Source of the DNA: Shewanella hafniensis
GTDB lineage: Bacteria > Pseudomonadota > Gammaproteobacteria > Enterobacterales > Shewanellaceae
Reading direction: 5' to 3'
Assembly (NCBI RefSeq): GCF_019655335.1
Contig: NZ_BPFD01000030.1
Location: forward strand, 1-48,277
DNA length: 48,277 nucleotides
Below the pieces are notes generated by a model, which made no database searches, was not told the origin of the DNA, and saw only the letters and a program-made list of their open reading frames with translations. Position 1 is the first letter of the stretch. Each line of letters begins with the position of its first letter. Position numbers and translations under genes: made by a program. Shown here piece after piece: positions 26,323-36,121 of this stretch.

Positions 26323-28140
26323 TTATAAGCGCAGCTGTTCAAGCACTTGCACTCTGTCCTTGGCCTTTGCTTCATAGTCGTTTGAAAATCGCTCTGCCAT
26401 TTCAATGCTCTGCTGATAAAGCGTTAACGCTGTTTTCGCATCGACCGCGCCGCCCTCGCCTTTATCTAATAAGGTTGCAAGCTGGAAGTAAGCATTGCCT
26501 AAAATGTCCGCCTGCAAACCTTGCTTGGCACCCAGCGTCGTCACTCTTGCTAACCAGTAGCGCGCGTTAACTGCATCTCGATGGGTTTCCGATAACAAGA
26601 TATTGGCAAGTTCGGCTGCGGCGTAGAGATCCCGCTCGGCTGCAATCTGCCAAAACTCCGCACCCGCAGCAAAATTATCTGCCAAATAGTAATAATCGCT
26701 GGCCGCCGCATGGGCCAGTTCAGGCTTAGCCTTCACACTCAGGCGATAATTTTCCAGCGCGGCGTTAGCATCAAAATACGGTGAATAGGGTAACACTTGA
26801 TAGAAAGCCATCAGGCTGCTTGCCTCAGGCAATCCTTGGTCAACTAATTGATTTAACTGCTGCCACGCTTGCGTTTCTCTAACCTTATCCTCACCCGTAT
26901 TAACGAGGCCACGCTCAATAACCGATAAAGGTAAACGGATTAACTCAAGCTTTGCCGTGTTATCACCAAAGCTTGCGGCGCGCTCCAGCCAATAGGTTTT
27001 TTCATCATTTCGCCCCGCGTAACCGGCTTGATCTCGCATCCAGTGCAAGGCCTCAATATCGCCCGCCTCTGCGGCTTCGCGGTAATACTTTAGCGCCTTA
27101 GCCTCGTCCTTAGGCAAGGCGTGCCCAAGCTCATAGATACGCGCCAATAAGCGCTTGTCTTCGGCCTTGGCACTTTGAGCTAAGGTCTTGATTTGTGATT
27201 CAGGTTTACCATAGGCATACAGTTTCACATCACCGTTAGCATAAGCATATTGAGTACCGTCGGGATACTTCACCTCCACCGCATCGGGCTGATACCAGAC
27301 ATCGACTTCGTAATGCTCGGCAATCTGTGGATTGAAGTTCACCCGCATCACCGCCTCATCGCCACGCCGAACGGCCTGAGTATACGGGCTGGCCCACAGG
27401 CTAGCAGTGCGCTGTAGGCTACTCTTCAGCCGTGCCTCGAAGGGTTTGTCTTCCTCTGGATAATGAATAAAAACCGGATAGTAGACTGGCGCTAACGATA
27501 ACGGCGTGGTCGCCAGCAGCGAGTTATCCGCCTCACTACCCGCACGGATGGGATCGATATTAAGTTCATGGCTTAAATAAAAATCATCGTGGGGTGACAC
27601 TTGAGTCGGCAACCTAGTTTGGCTGGCAGCCTTAGATGCATCTACCAAAGTGCGCTGCAACTTGGCGAGGTAATCCCGTTGCAGCGTTTTAGCTCTCTGC
27701 CACAGCGGGTGGTTCGGCAGTATAGTCACATCGAGCATTAAATCCTCAAGCCGCCACTGACAATCACCACCGCCATTTAAGGCTAAGGGCAGCGAAAACT
27801 CACTCGCTTTGCTACCACTGCTAATCACTTGCCGCAGCACTGAGGTTTTTTCGAGTGTGGCGCGGTAGGGATTCGCGAGATCGCCACTGGGAAAACGAAT
27901 TTCCTTGCGGGTACAAATCGATGAGGCGTAATAACCGACCAGTTCTAATTGCGTATTGGCGGGCAACACACCGACAAACTCGAAACGCTGGCTGCCCGCC
28001 GGCGCCGTCACTTGATCGACCGGTAACTCACTGCGAAACAAGGCCTGCCAAAAAGAGGCCATGACCGGAGAGGCAAACATCAGCCCAGCCGAGCAAGCCA
28101 GATACAGGGGCGCCCGATGAAAACACTGTAACAAACTCAT
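26323..28140 (-). CDS. Secreted Sel1-repeat protein of unknown function
   Basis: 605 aa. An N-terminal signal peptide is likely (LYLACSAGLMFASPVMA, cut near residue 29). The first half (about 30-300) is not recognised; it contains a CxR...C-type segment and beta-like strands. The second half holds TPR/Sel1-like helical repeats: LLARIYELGHALPKDEAKALKYYREAAEAGDIEALHWM (about 330-365), IAERDLYAAAELANIL.., and FQLATLLDKGEGGAVDAKTALTLYQQSIEMA near the end. Sel1 repeats mediate protein-protein contacts, so it may be a periplasmic scaffold. It has its own terminator and no partner gene on either side; function is unknown. Confidence 0.75.
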   Translation of the reverse strand: MSLLQCFHRAPLYLACSAGLMFASPVMASFWQALFRSELPVDQVTAPAGSQRFEFVGVLPANTQLELVGYYASSICTRKEIRFPSGDLANPYRATLEKTSVLRQVISSGSKASEFSLPLALNGGGDCQWRLEDLMLDVTILPNHPLWQRAKTLQRDYLAKLQRTLVDASKAASQTRLPTQVSPHDDFYLSHELNIDPIRAGSEADNSLLATTPLSLAPVYYPVFIHYPEEDKPFEARLKSSLQRTASLWASPYTQAVRRGDEAVMRVNFNPQIAEHYEVDVWYQPDAVEVKYPDGTQYAYANGDVKLYAYGKPESQIKTLAQSAKAEDKRLLARIYELGHALPKDEAKALKYYREAAEAGDIEALHWMRDQAGYAGRNDEKTYWLERAASFGDNTAKLELIRLPLSVIERGLVNTGEDKVRETQAWQQLNQLVDQGLPEASSLMAFYQVLPYSPYFDANAALENYRLSVKAKPELAHAAASDYYYLADNFAAGAEFWQIAAERDLYAAAELANILLSETHRDAVNARYWLARVTTLGAKQGLQADILGNAYFQLATLLDKGEGGAVDAKTALTLYQQSIEMAERFSNDYEAKAKDRVQVLEQLRL

Positions 28141-28213
28141 AATGCCAGCTCTCCGTCGCTGATGAGGCCACTCGCACTCAACACTCTCTCAAATACTGCA
28201 ATGATCACTCGAC

Positions 28214-28250
28214 AAAAAAATTAAGCCAACGCGCTTAGCTATTGGCTTAA
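28214..28250 (-). terminator. Rho-independent terminator after the second RND operon
   Basis: On the minus strand TTAAGCCAA (28250-28242) pairs with TTGGCTTAA (28229-28221) across a 12-base loop and is followed by seven T residues. It lies 73 bases after the RND stop. Confidence 0.88.
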
Positions 28251-28323
28251 ATCATAACGTATTTATGGGCAAGTTGAACCCATGTAGTGGATCTAGGCTC
28301 GATCAACCCCAACCAACCTGCGA

Positions 28324-31300
28324 CTAAACTTTAGCACTGCGCAGCCCAGCAAGCACATCCTTAGCTTTGAGTTCGGCCATAGCAACATAGGCCACAGGCA
28401 CCACAAATAACGAGAAGAAGGTCCCCGTCATTAAGCCTCCGACTAAGACTAAGCCTATGTTGGCTAACCCTAATGAACCAGGCCCAGAAGCCAGCGCTAA
28501 AGGAATGGCACTTAAAATCATGGTTAAAGAGGTCATTAAAATCGGCCTTAAGCGCGATTTAGCACTGCTTAGCGCCGACTCAATCGCACTCAAGCCTTGG
28601 TCCTGTTGCTTATTGGCAAACTCCACCAGCAAGATGCCGTGTTTAGTCACGAGTCCCACTAAGGTTAATAACCCTATCTGCGAGTAGATATTCACGCTCT
28701 GGCCAAACAAAGCTAAGGTCAGCAGCGCGCCAACAATACACAGGGGCACAGTCAGTAAGATAATTAAGGGATCGACGAAGCTTTCAAACTGCGCGGCCAA
28801 AATCAAATAGATAAACACCAGTGCCAGCAAAAATAGCGACTGAGTGCCCGCCTGCGAATCCATTAAATCTTTCACTACCCCATTGTATTTAAAGCCTTGG
28901 GCGTCATTGAGCAGCGTTGGCAGTTGCTCGTCTAAATAGGCTTTAATTTCATTGGTGGAATAGCCGGGCATAATATCTGCCGTCAGCTCGGCGCTATCAA
29001 GGCCCATAAAGGTCTTAATGTTCGACTCTGCCGTAGTCTGCTTAATCGACACAAACTGCGATAACGGCAATGCTTGCCCCGATTCTGAGGTGACGTACAG
29101 CTTATTCAATACTTTGAAATCACTGAGCTTATCTAAGTTTACTTGCACTTGAATGGGATAGGTAAAGCCATCGGTGGCATGTAAGTCCGCCGCTTTGACT
29201 GAGCCAAGGAAGGTAGAAAGCGCATTCGTCACATCGCCATAACTAACCCCCGAGAGGATAATCGCATTGCGATCGATAGATAAATCGTAGCGTAGTTGAT
29301 CCCTCAGTACCGAGTTACCGACGTTGTTCAGCCCTGGATAATCCTCGAGTAACTTTTGCACTTTGGCGGCGGTGTTGTTCAGCTCATCCTTATTGCGATC
29401 TAAGGTCGTTAACTCTAAGCGCAGATTATTGGCAATACTGAGGTTATCCGCCGAGCGAATGCTAAAGGACATGTTGTAAGCAGAAACGCTCTCCTTCGAT
29501 TTAGTCATCAAGTCGCTGATCACCTCATCTATCCCCTCGCTGCGCTCACCCCAAGGTTTGAGCAGCACATGGTTTACTGGCTCGCCCTCGATGTAAGACA
29601 AGTTCGCTCCAACGGCAGAATGCTCGTCCATCACGCCATTAAGCTCAGCATTATGGTTCAGATGATACTGGCGACCCACACCCGTTGGGCCATTGGACGC
29701 CACATCAATAAAACCAGAATCTTCCGCGGGTAAAAGTATTTTCGGCAGCTGCCAGTAGGCTATGCCCGCAAGACCGACAAGCACCACTGCCGCGCCGAGC
29801 ATTAAACGCTTACGACCGAACCACTTATCCAGCTCTTTGATATACAAATCATTTAACTGCTGCAGCGCATGCTCGACTCGGCTAAACCATTTAGGCTGCT
29901 GCTCAGTGGTATTGATAAGATAGGCGCTCATCATAGGCGACAAAGTTAACGCCACCACACCAGAGATCATCACGGCAGCGGCCAAGGTGAAGGAGAATTG
30001 CCGAAACAGATCGGCGGTTAACCCCGACATGAGTCCTATCGGCAGATACACGGCGGCGAGCGTTAACGTCATCGCAATGATAGGGAAAATGATTTCCTGA
30101 CAGCCTTTAATCGCCGCGTTAAAAGGGGTTTCACCGTTTTCGATATGGCGATAGCAGTTTTCCACCACCACAATAGCGTCGTCCACCACCAGACCGATGG
30201 CCAAGATTATTGCCAGAATAGTGAGCACATTGATGCTAAAACCCAGCGCCGACATCACGGCAAACACGCCGATCACACACACAGGAATGGTAATAATCGG
30301 GATCGACGCCGCCCGCAGGCTACCTAAAAATAGCACCACAATTAAGGATACTAAGATCACCGCCTCAATCAGCGCGGAAAAACCTTCGTCGATGGAAGCC
30401 TCGATAAAATCGGCCTGATTGTAGGCCAAGGTCATTTCTAACCCTTGGGGCAAATGCTGCTGCATACGCGCAATTTCGGCCTTAATGTTCGAGGCCACTG
30501 TCACAGGGTTAGCATTACTCAAAGGTAAAATTTGCAACGACATGGCACTGTGTCCGCCAATGGACAACAGACTCGGCGACAGGCTTTCTTCGCCCATCAC
30601 CACATCGGCGACATCGGCCACACGGATGATCTTGCCCTCGCTGACCTTAATCACCAGATCCTTCACGTCTTCAAGCGTTTCAACTTGATTCAAAGGGTTA
30701 ATCGAGAAATCCCGCGACTTACCTTTGATCGCCCCCGAGGTAAAACTGGCATTGTAAGAGCCTAACGTGCCCACCACATCGGCAGCTTTAATATTCAACG
30801 CCTTCATTTGTTCAGGATTGAGCCAGACTCTGACCGCCTTTTGTGAGCCGCCATAGGGTCCCCAAACAGCACCAACGCCTTGAACTTGTTTGAGTTGCGG
30901 CACTAGCTGCTGGCTAATGTAGTCGTACATAGCCTGCTTTTCCATGCCACCCACGTTCACAAAGGTGATGATATTACTGGCCGAATCCGTGGCCGAGGTA
31001 TCGTCGGTAACGGTCGGTTTATCTATCATGCTCTGGGGGAAATCGTTAATCCCTTCGACGCTGCTACGCAACTTATTCATTAAGTTGGTGTATTCGATAT
31101 CGCTGGTATCGTCATTGAATTTAATGGTTAACGAGCAGCGACCTTCGCTACAGTCGGTCGACATAGTATCGACCTTGTCTATGCCCGAAGCCGCCGCAAT
31201 TAACTTATCGGCCACATTGCTCGACATAAAATCGGCGCTAGCCCCAGCAATCGATGCATTCACAGATGCCGAGTGGGTGGTGTGCTCAGGAAAATATCGG

Positions 31301-31401
31301 ATATCGAGTTTTTGAAAGGCAATCAAGCCCAGTAACACTGCCATGATGCTGAGCACGGAGGCGAAGATAGGATGGCGAATACAGACTTCGGGTAAACGCA
31401 T
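28324..31401 (-). CDS. RND family efflux pump (AcrB/HAE1-like), second system
   Basis: 1025 aa, full length. TM1 lies near 10-30, TM2-6 at about 330-470 with LAIGLVVDDAIVVVENCYRHIENGE, whose two Asp residues are the proton-relay pair, and TM7-12 in the last third. It starts one base inside the stop of the adaptor gene (TAATG), so the two are translationally coupled. Sequence types like GLVVDDAIVVVENCYRH are found in MdtB/MexF-like exporters. Substrates are not predictable. No outer-membrane factor is adjacent. It ends at the terminator 28214-28250. It is only distantly similar to the RND pump at 8070-11159, so it is not a duplication in this window. Confidence 0.95.
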   Translation of the reverse strand: MRLPEVCIRHPIFASVLSIMAVLLGLIAFQKLDIRYFPEHTTHSASVNASIAGASADFMSSNVADKLIAAASGIDKVDTMSTDCSEGRCSLTIKFNDDTSDIEYTNLMNKLRSSVEGINDFPQSMIDKPTVTDDTSATDSASNIITFVNVGGMEKQAMYDYISQQLVPQLKQVQGVGAVWGPYGGSQKAVRVWLNPEQMKALNIKAADVVGTLGSYNASFTSGAIKGKSRDFSINPLNQVETLEDVKDLVIKVSEGKIIRVADVADVVMGEESLSPSLLSIGGHSAMSLQILPLSNANPVTVASNIKAEIARMQQHLPQGLEMTLAYNQADFIEASIDEGFSALIEAVILVSLIVVLFLGSLRAASIPIITIPVCVIGVFAVMSALGFSINVLTILAIILAIGLVVDDAIVVVENCYRHIENGETPFNAAIKGCQEIIFPIIAMTLTLAAVYLPIGLMSGLTADLFRQFSFTLAAAVMISGVVALTLSPMMSAYLINTTEQQPKWFSRVEHALQQLNDLYIKELDKWFGRKRLMLGAAVVLVGLAGIAYWQLPKILLPAEDSGFIDVASNGPTGVGRQYHLNHNAELNGVMDEHSAVGANLSYIEGEPVNHVLLKPWGERSEGIDEVISDLMTKSKESVSAYNMSFSIRSADNLSIANNLRLELTTLDRNKDELNNTAAKVQKLLEDYPGLNNVGNSVLRDQLRYDLSIDRNAIILSGVSYGDVTNALSTFLGSVKAADLHATDGFTYPIQVQVNLDKLSDFKVLNKLYVTSESGQALPLSQFVSIKQTTAESNIKTFMGLDSAELTADIMPGYSTNEIKAYLDEQLPTLLNDAQGFKYNGVVKDLMDSQAGTQSLFLLALVFIYLILAAQFESFVDPLIILLTVPLCIVGALLTLALFGQSVNIYSQIGLLTLVGLVTKHGILLVEFANKQQDQGLSAIESALSSAKSRLRPILMTSLTMILSAIPLALASGPGSLGLANIGLVLVGGLMTGTFFSLFVVPVAYVAMAELKAKDVLAGLRSAKV

Positions 31402-32621
31402 TATTCGGCCCCCTCAGTGCTGGGCTCAGCGCTTAGCGCTTCGACCGCACCAGAGTTAACACTGGAGACAGTGGCTTTATCTGCCGCGCTTTTGTCCCGA
31501 ATGACTTTGATCTTGCTATCGGCCTTGAGGTTTTGCATACCCGTTTTAACCACGAGATCGCCTTCGGCTAAACCTTCGGTTACAACCGCATAGCCATCAT
31601 TAGTGTTTTGCGCGAGTTTAACCACTTGTTTTACGGCGCTATCGCCGCGCACTAACCAGACAAAGCGTTCGTCATTATTGGCGATAATTGAATTTTGCGG
31701 CACTAATAAGTGTTTAATATCATTGCTGTAGAATTGCTTAATATTGGCGAACATACCGGGCGCCAGTTTGAACTCAGGGTTATCGAGGGCGGCGTGTACC
31801 TCAACTCGTCCTGAACTTTCATCCACCGCAGGGGCCACATAGTTAACTAACCCATTGAACACCTTATTACCATAGGCTTCAACGGTGACATTCACCTTCT
31901 GGCCTTTTTGTGCCTTACCTAAATCCTTCTGGCTAATGGCATAACGGACTTCGACCGGATTTAAACTATAAAGGGTGACTAAGGCGGTACCTGCGCCAAT
32001 TTGGCTGCCGATGGACTGACTAAAGCTTGTTAGCTGACCGTCGAAGGGGGCTTTGATCAAGTAGTCGTTCATGGTTGCTTGTTTCTGACGAAAATCGGCA
32101 TCAGCCAGATTCACATTTTCCCGCAGTTCATCCACATCTTGCTTGGAGAGTGCAAATGGCTCTTTGATTAACAGGTCTTCAATCCGTTCAAGCTTTGTTT
32201 TTGCCAGTGCTAAGGTGCTTTTGGCCTTGTCTAAATCAGCCTTGGCCTTAGTGTTATCTTGCTCGGCAATCACTTGGCCCTTCGTCACTTTGTCGCCGTT
32301 ACTAAAATGGATAGCACTGATTTTTTCACTGGCATTAAAGTTGAGGATCGCCGAATCGATGGCGTTAATTTTACCGACTTCGTTGACGATATCGGCAAAG
32401 GCAGTTTCTTGAATGGCCTCGACCGTCACAGGGATAACGTCGATCTTATCCGCCGCTGATACAGCTATAGGGGTTAAGGTGAAAAGACTCGCCAGTAGAA
32501 ACGTCAAAGGCGCGATTAAGGGCGCCTTTGGAAGATTGTGGGGCTGGCTTTTAAATGAAATATCGCATGCACTGCGTGCTCGTTTTGTCACTATTTGTGT
32601 AAACATCGTTTGTATAAACAT
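31401..32621 (-). CDS. RND efflux periplasmic adaptor, second system
   Basis: About 406 aa if ATG 32621 is the start; a TTG three codons earlier (32630) has its AGG too close and is less likely. A charged N-terminal stretch precedes a hydrophobic segment (LIAPLTFLLASLFTLTPIAVSA), so it is exported or anchored by an uncleaved signal. Barrel-sandwich parts (about 85-120, GKINAIDSAILNFNASEKISAIHFSNGDKVTKGQVIAEQD; and about 185-215, APFDGQLTSFSQSIGSQIGAG), a coiled-coil hairpin between them, and beta-barrel domains give an AcrA/HlyD layout. It is the first gene of the two-gene RND operon. The LRR-kinase gene lies 294 bases upstream on the same strand. Confidence 0.9.
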   Translation of the reverse strand: MFIQTMFTQIVTKRARSACDISFKSQPHNLPKAPLIAPLTFLLASLFTLTPIAVSAADKIDVIPVTVEAIQETAFADIVNEVGKINAIDSAILNFNASEKISAIHFSNGDKVTKGQVIAEQDNTKAKADLDKAKSTLALAKTKLERIEDLLIKEPFALSKQDVDELRENVNLADADFRQKQATMNDYLIKAPFDGQLTSFSQSIGSQIGAGTALVTLYSLNPVEVRYAISQKDLGKAQKGQKVNVTVEAYGNKVFNGLVNYVAPAVDESSGRVEVHAALDNPEFKLAPGMFANIKQFYSNDIKHLLVPQNSIIANNDERFVWLVRGDSAVKQVVKLAQNTNDGYAVVTEGLAEGDLVVKTGMQNLKADSKIKVIRDKSAADKATVSSVNSGAVEALSAEPSTEGAE

Positions 32622-32915
32622 AGTATGCAAACCTATTGTTCTTACTATTCAACGGACATCCTATCCGACAACAGCAAACCGGATTGAACCCAAGACTAAT
32701 ACCCAGTCCTCCAAAGTGCTTATTCAGCAATTTGAGGTTATTTGGGTATACAGCCTATAGGCATAATCCCTGTCAGTGCCAGTAAAAATACTGTTACACA
32801 TTCAAACAAAACAATGAGTTAACGCAAAACCTAATCGAAAAAACTTAAATCACACAAAATCACATAAACCACAACAAACTAGAAACAGATGTAAAGCCAG
32901 CCTGTTAGCAAGCCA
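32622..32915. other. Intergenic region upstream of the second RND operon
   Basis: About 294 bases between the LRR-kinase stop and the adaptor gene. I see no gene and no confident promoter box. Confidence 0.4.
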
Positions 32916-34265
32916 CTATTTGCCTTTTAGCAGGGCTCCGATGGCCTTTTTCACGTCTGCAAAACAGGGGCGCTGAGTCACATCTAACTGCATACATTCG
33001 TCTTTAATCGCACTCAATTTTTTATAGTATTCAGGGCCAACCGAGCCACTCACATAAGCCAACAGATCTTCAATCAAGCAGCCCAGCGCCCGCACTTCAA
33101 TCGCCTCCATCGCCAAGCGCTCGACTGTAGACAGATTGCGTAAATTGGATGCCGCGCCAAAATCACCAAACAACAAGTTCATCTGTTGATTAACCATAAT
33201 GTTATGGGCGTAGACATCGCCATGGCTCACTTGCTTAGCGTGCATGTGCGCCATCGCATCGGCGAGTTGGAATGCCATCATTGCCACCTCATCAAGGCTG
33301 AACTGAGTATCGGCATGAAAAGTATCGCGGGTGCAACTTGCTAAGCTTGGCGGTAAGCCTAAATTGCTAAACCCCGGCGGGATAAGCTCCATCACTAAGC
33401 CCAATTGATCTTTTTGGCTGATGTGCGCGACCACCTTGATAAGGCTCGGATGATCTCCCGTTGTTAGGCAGCAATCTAACTCGTCGGCGGGATAACCATC
33501 GCTGGTCACTTCACCCTTAAAGAGTTTTACCGCAATCTGCGATGAACCCGTCATGGCGACCATGGCTTGATTCAACCAATCGCCTCGATAAATCACCCCA
33601 GAGGCGCCTTCACCCAGTTTTTCTGCCAACTTAATATCATCCAGAGTCACATTCACCACAGTGGCCACATCGGCATGGGGATCGACTAAGGTATGGCTGA
33701 ACGGATTACCCGCAAACGCGAGCCAAGTTAACTTAGGCAAACCCAATAGCCAAGCTGGCAGCGCTTGCAGTTGATTGGCCGATAGGCGCACTAATTCTAA
33801 GTTACGGCAATTGGCCATCGACTCGGGCAAAACCGTTAACCGATTGCCCGCTAAGGCTAATTTTTGTAGACGAGGTAAATCGCCCATAGCCGCAGGCAAG
33901 GTTTCGATTTGGTTATCGGTAAGAATGAGCCAGCGAGTTTGCAGCGGTAACGCGGCGGCAGTCACAGTACGGATTTGATTCGCCTTAAAGCCAATCATCT
34001 CTAAACTTTCACAGCGTCCTAATGCCTCGGGTAAGTGTTCGAAACGGTTATTAGAAGCAAAGATGATCTTTAAACGCGATAATCGGTACAGGTCCTCGGG
34101 CAAAGTATTCAATTGATTATTCGATAAATCGAGGATTTCGAGGGTATCGGCTAAGTCAAAAATCTCCCGCGGAAACTCGGTTAACTCCTCGACCAATTGT
34201 AAACGCGTGATCCCTTGTAACTGCCCTGCTCTTAACTGCGCTAACGTCTGCACTTTGCTACCCAA
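32916..34265 (-). CDS. Leucine-rich-repeat protein kinase fusion
   Basis: 449 aa, no signal peptide, cytoplasmic. The first half (about 20-190) is a run of LRRs, with LxxLxLxxNxLxxLP units clearly at 41-63, 64-85, 87-108, 110-131, 133-154 and 156-177. The second half (about 212-447) is a eukaryotic-like kinase: glycine loop GEGASGVIYRG (218-228), AVK247 lysine, HGDVYAHN catalytic loop (Asp350, Asn355), and DFG at 368-370. All key residues are present, so an active Ser/Thr-type kinase is plausible. The fold places a protein-recognition domain before the kinase. Start is uncertain: TTG 34265 has no Shine-Dalgarno, while GTG at 34253 has GGG about 7 bases ahead. The partner phosphorylated is unknown. 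Confidence 0.88.
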   Translation of the reverse strand: MGSKVQTLAQLRAGQLQGITRLQLVEELTEFPREIFDLADTLEILDLSNNQLNTLPEDLYRLSRLKIIFASNNRFEHLPEALGRCESLEMIGFKANQIRTVTAAALPLQTRWLILTDNQIETLPAAMGDLPRLQKLALAGNRLTVLPESMANCRNLELVRLSANQLQALPAWLLGLPKLTWLAFAGNPFSHTLVDPHADVATVVNVTLDDIKLAEKLGEGASGVIYRGDWLNQAMVAMTGSSQIAVKLFKGEVTSDGYPADELDCCLTTGDHPSLIKVVAHISQKDQLGLVMELIPPGFSNLGLPPSLASCTRDTFHADTQFSLDEVAMMAFQLADAMAHMHAKQVSHGDVYAHNIMVNQQMNLLFGDFGAASNLRNLSTVERLAMEAIEVRALGCLIEDLLAYVSGSVGPEYYKKLSAIKDECMQLDVTQRPCFADVKKAIGALLKGK

Positions 34266-34346
34266 GTCAATGAAAAATCGCCGCTATGGTAGCGCATTAA
34301 TGGCTAAAGCTAAACGCAAGATATCCAGCCAAAGGGCGGCACAATC

Positions 34347-34390
34347 GGCGCTAAACGGGCGTTAAGCAGGCGTTAGGCGGGCGCTGCAAA
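34347..34390. repeat. Four 11-bp imperfect repeats between LRR-kinase and mltD
   Basis: Units GGCGCTAAACG, GGCGTTAAGCA, GGCGTTAGGCG and GGCGCTGCAAA start at 34347, 34358, 34369 and 34380, exactly 11 bp apart, about one helical turn. They lie in the divergent promoter region (minus-strand kinase, plus-strand mltD). A cooperative regulator could bind there. Confidence 0.45.
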
Positions 34391-34485
34391 TAGGGGGAAA
34401 CCGTGGGGGAGCTATCCAGAAACGCGAAAACAGATTAGCATGTGCACCAATATGGAATGCCCAGTTAACTCATCACAGGACAATC

Positions 34486-35931
34486 ATGCGGAAACATTTT
34501 CGCCAAACGCACTCTTTTACAGTGCTAATGCTGGCCATGTTCGTGGCCCAATTGAGCGGTTGCGCGACCACGTCGGCAAGCCCATCAACCACAGAATTCA
34601 ATGCCCCAGCAAATGATGTGAGTAACGCTAACGAGCACTCGCCACAACACCAGCAGCACACGCCACCTGCTGTGGTTGAGCAGTACAGCGACGTTTGGGA
34701 AAAGATCCAACACGCCAACACCATTGACGTACATGACGATGCCGAAGTGCGCAAACAGCGTAACTTTTTCGATGATAAACAGAAATTTATGAACCAAGTC
34801 GGCGAACGCGCCGAACCCTTTTTGTATTACATTGTCAGCCAGCTCGAAGCCCGTAACATGCCATTAGAATTGGCGTTATTACCCATAGTCGAAAGTGGTT
34901 ACAATCCACTGGCACAGGCAAACGGCCCAGCTGGACTGTGGCAGATGATCCCCGCCACTGGGCGTAATTTTGGCTTAACGGTTAACTCTGCCTACGACGG
35001 TCGCAAAGATGCACTGGCCTCAACCGATGCCGTGCTCGACTATCTACAGCATTTGTACGACACCTTAGACAAAGACTGGATCAACGCTGTCGCCGCCTAC
35101 AATACCGGTGAATTGGTGATTAAAGCCGCCATCGACAAGAATAAAGCCAAGGGCAAACCAACGGACTTTTGGTCGCTGGGCATTCCGGCCAAACGCGTAC
35201 AAACTGTGCCTAAGTGGCTGGCCTTTATTCAAATTATTCGCGCACCCAATCATTACAATCTAAAAGTGCGACCGATTGCGAACCGCCCTTTCTTAGATAG
35301 AGTCCCTGCGCCCAATGGCGTGGATATCGGCCAAATCGCCAATGCGGCAGGGCTGAGCAAGGCAGAATTTAAAACCTATAACCCGGGCTTTCGCCAAGGC
35401 GTGATCCCGAGCAAAGGCAAATATCAGATCGCCTTACCGCTGGAAAACATAGGCCAATATCAAGAAAATCACGACAAACTCTACGCCCAAAAACGCTATG
35501 ACAGCCAAAGCTATATCGTTAAGTCCGGCGACAGCCTAGGCACAATCGCGGCTAAGTTTGATACATCAGTCAAGGCATTAAAACAGGCTAATAACCTGAC
35601 CTCTGATCGCCTCAAAATCGGCCAAGAGCTCACACTCTTAACGCCAATGGCAGCCAATGATAATGAGCCAGAACCCGCTAAAGCCAACACTAAGGCCGAT
35701 AGCAAAGCCAAGTCATCGACCAAAACAAATGCCAACGGCACTAAGGCCAACGGCTCAAAATCGGCCGATAAGCCAACGGTAAAAGCCAAAACCTACAAGG
35801 TAAAATCCGGCGATTCACTGGATAAAATCGCCCGTAAGAATAAGGTCAAACTGGCTGATTTAATGAAGTGGAACCAGCTCAATGGCAAGAGCATTATTAA
35901 GCCAGGCCAAGAGCTGAAAATCAGCGAATAA
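34486..35931 (+). CDS. mltD: Membrane-bound lytic murein transglycosylase D
   Basis: 481 aa lipoprotein: lipobox LSGC with Cys26 after the signal peptide. It cuts peptidoglycan glycan strands, producing 1,6-anhydro-muropeptides. The SLT domain (about 110-235) has the catalytic Glu136 in LPIVESGYNPLAQANGPAGLWQMIP. Two LysM domains bind peptidoglycan: about 344-388 (YIVKSGDSLGTIAAKFD) and 435-479 (YKVKSGDSLDKIARKNK). A low-complexity Lys/Ala/Thr linker lies between them. E. coli MltD also has two LysM domains. AGGA lies 5-6 bases before the ATG. The terminator at 35951-35999 follows. No lesion is seen. Confidence 0.97.
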   Translation: MRKHFRQTHSFTVLMLAMFVAQLSGCATTSASPSTTEFNAPANDVSNANEHSPQHQQHTPPAVVEQYSDVWEKIQHANTIDVHDDAEVRKQRNFFDDKQKFMNQVGERAEPFLYYIVSQLEARNMPLELALLPIVESGYNPLAQANGPAGLWQMIPATGRNFGLTVNSAYDGRKDALASTDAVLDYLQHLYDTLDKDWINAVAAYNTGELVIKAAIDKNKAKGKPTDFWSLGIPAKRVQTVPKWLAFIQIIRAPNHYNLKVRPIANRPFLDRVPAPNGVDIGQIANAAGLSKAEFKTYNPGFRQGVIPSKGKYQIALPLENIGQYQENHDKLYAQKRYDSQSYIVKSGDSLGTIAAKFDTSVKALKQANNLTSDRLKIGQELTLLTPMAANDNEPEPAKANTKADSKAKSSTKTNANGTKANGSKSADKPTVKAKTYKVKSGDSLDKIARKNKVKLADLMKWNQLNGKSIIKPGQELKISE

Positions 35932-35950
35932 CGCTTGCGATATTAACTGC

Positions 35951-35999
35951 AAAAAAAGCCCAACAAAGCGCCAATTAAAAACGCTGTGTTGGGCTTTTT
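35951..35999. terminator. Bidirectional terminator after mltD
   Basis: AAAAAGCCCAACA (35953-35965) pairs with TGTTGGGCTTTTT (35987-35999), and AGCG/CGCT pair further inside. T runs are present on both strands. Confidence 0.9.
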
Positions 36000-36059
36000 G
36001 CTATCCCAGTGCCAGAGTTAACTATTACCTAAACATTGTGGCCCAGTTAACCTCACATT

Positions 36060-36093
36060 GACTCCCAGACAATGACTTCCAGATAATGACTCC
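36060..36093. repeat. 14-bp imperfect tandem repeat
   Basis: GACTCCCAGACAAT (36060-36073) and GACTTCCAGATAAT (36074-36087) are followed by a decaying third unit beginning GACTCC. They lie between mltD and the hydroxylase gene. Confidence 0.5.
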
Positions 36094-36121
36094 AAAACAA
36101 ACCACTCCAAATGCAGCGCCG

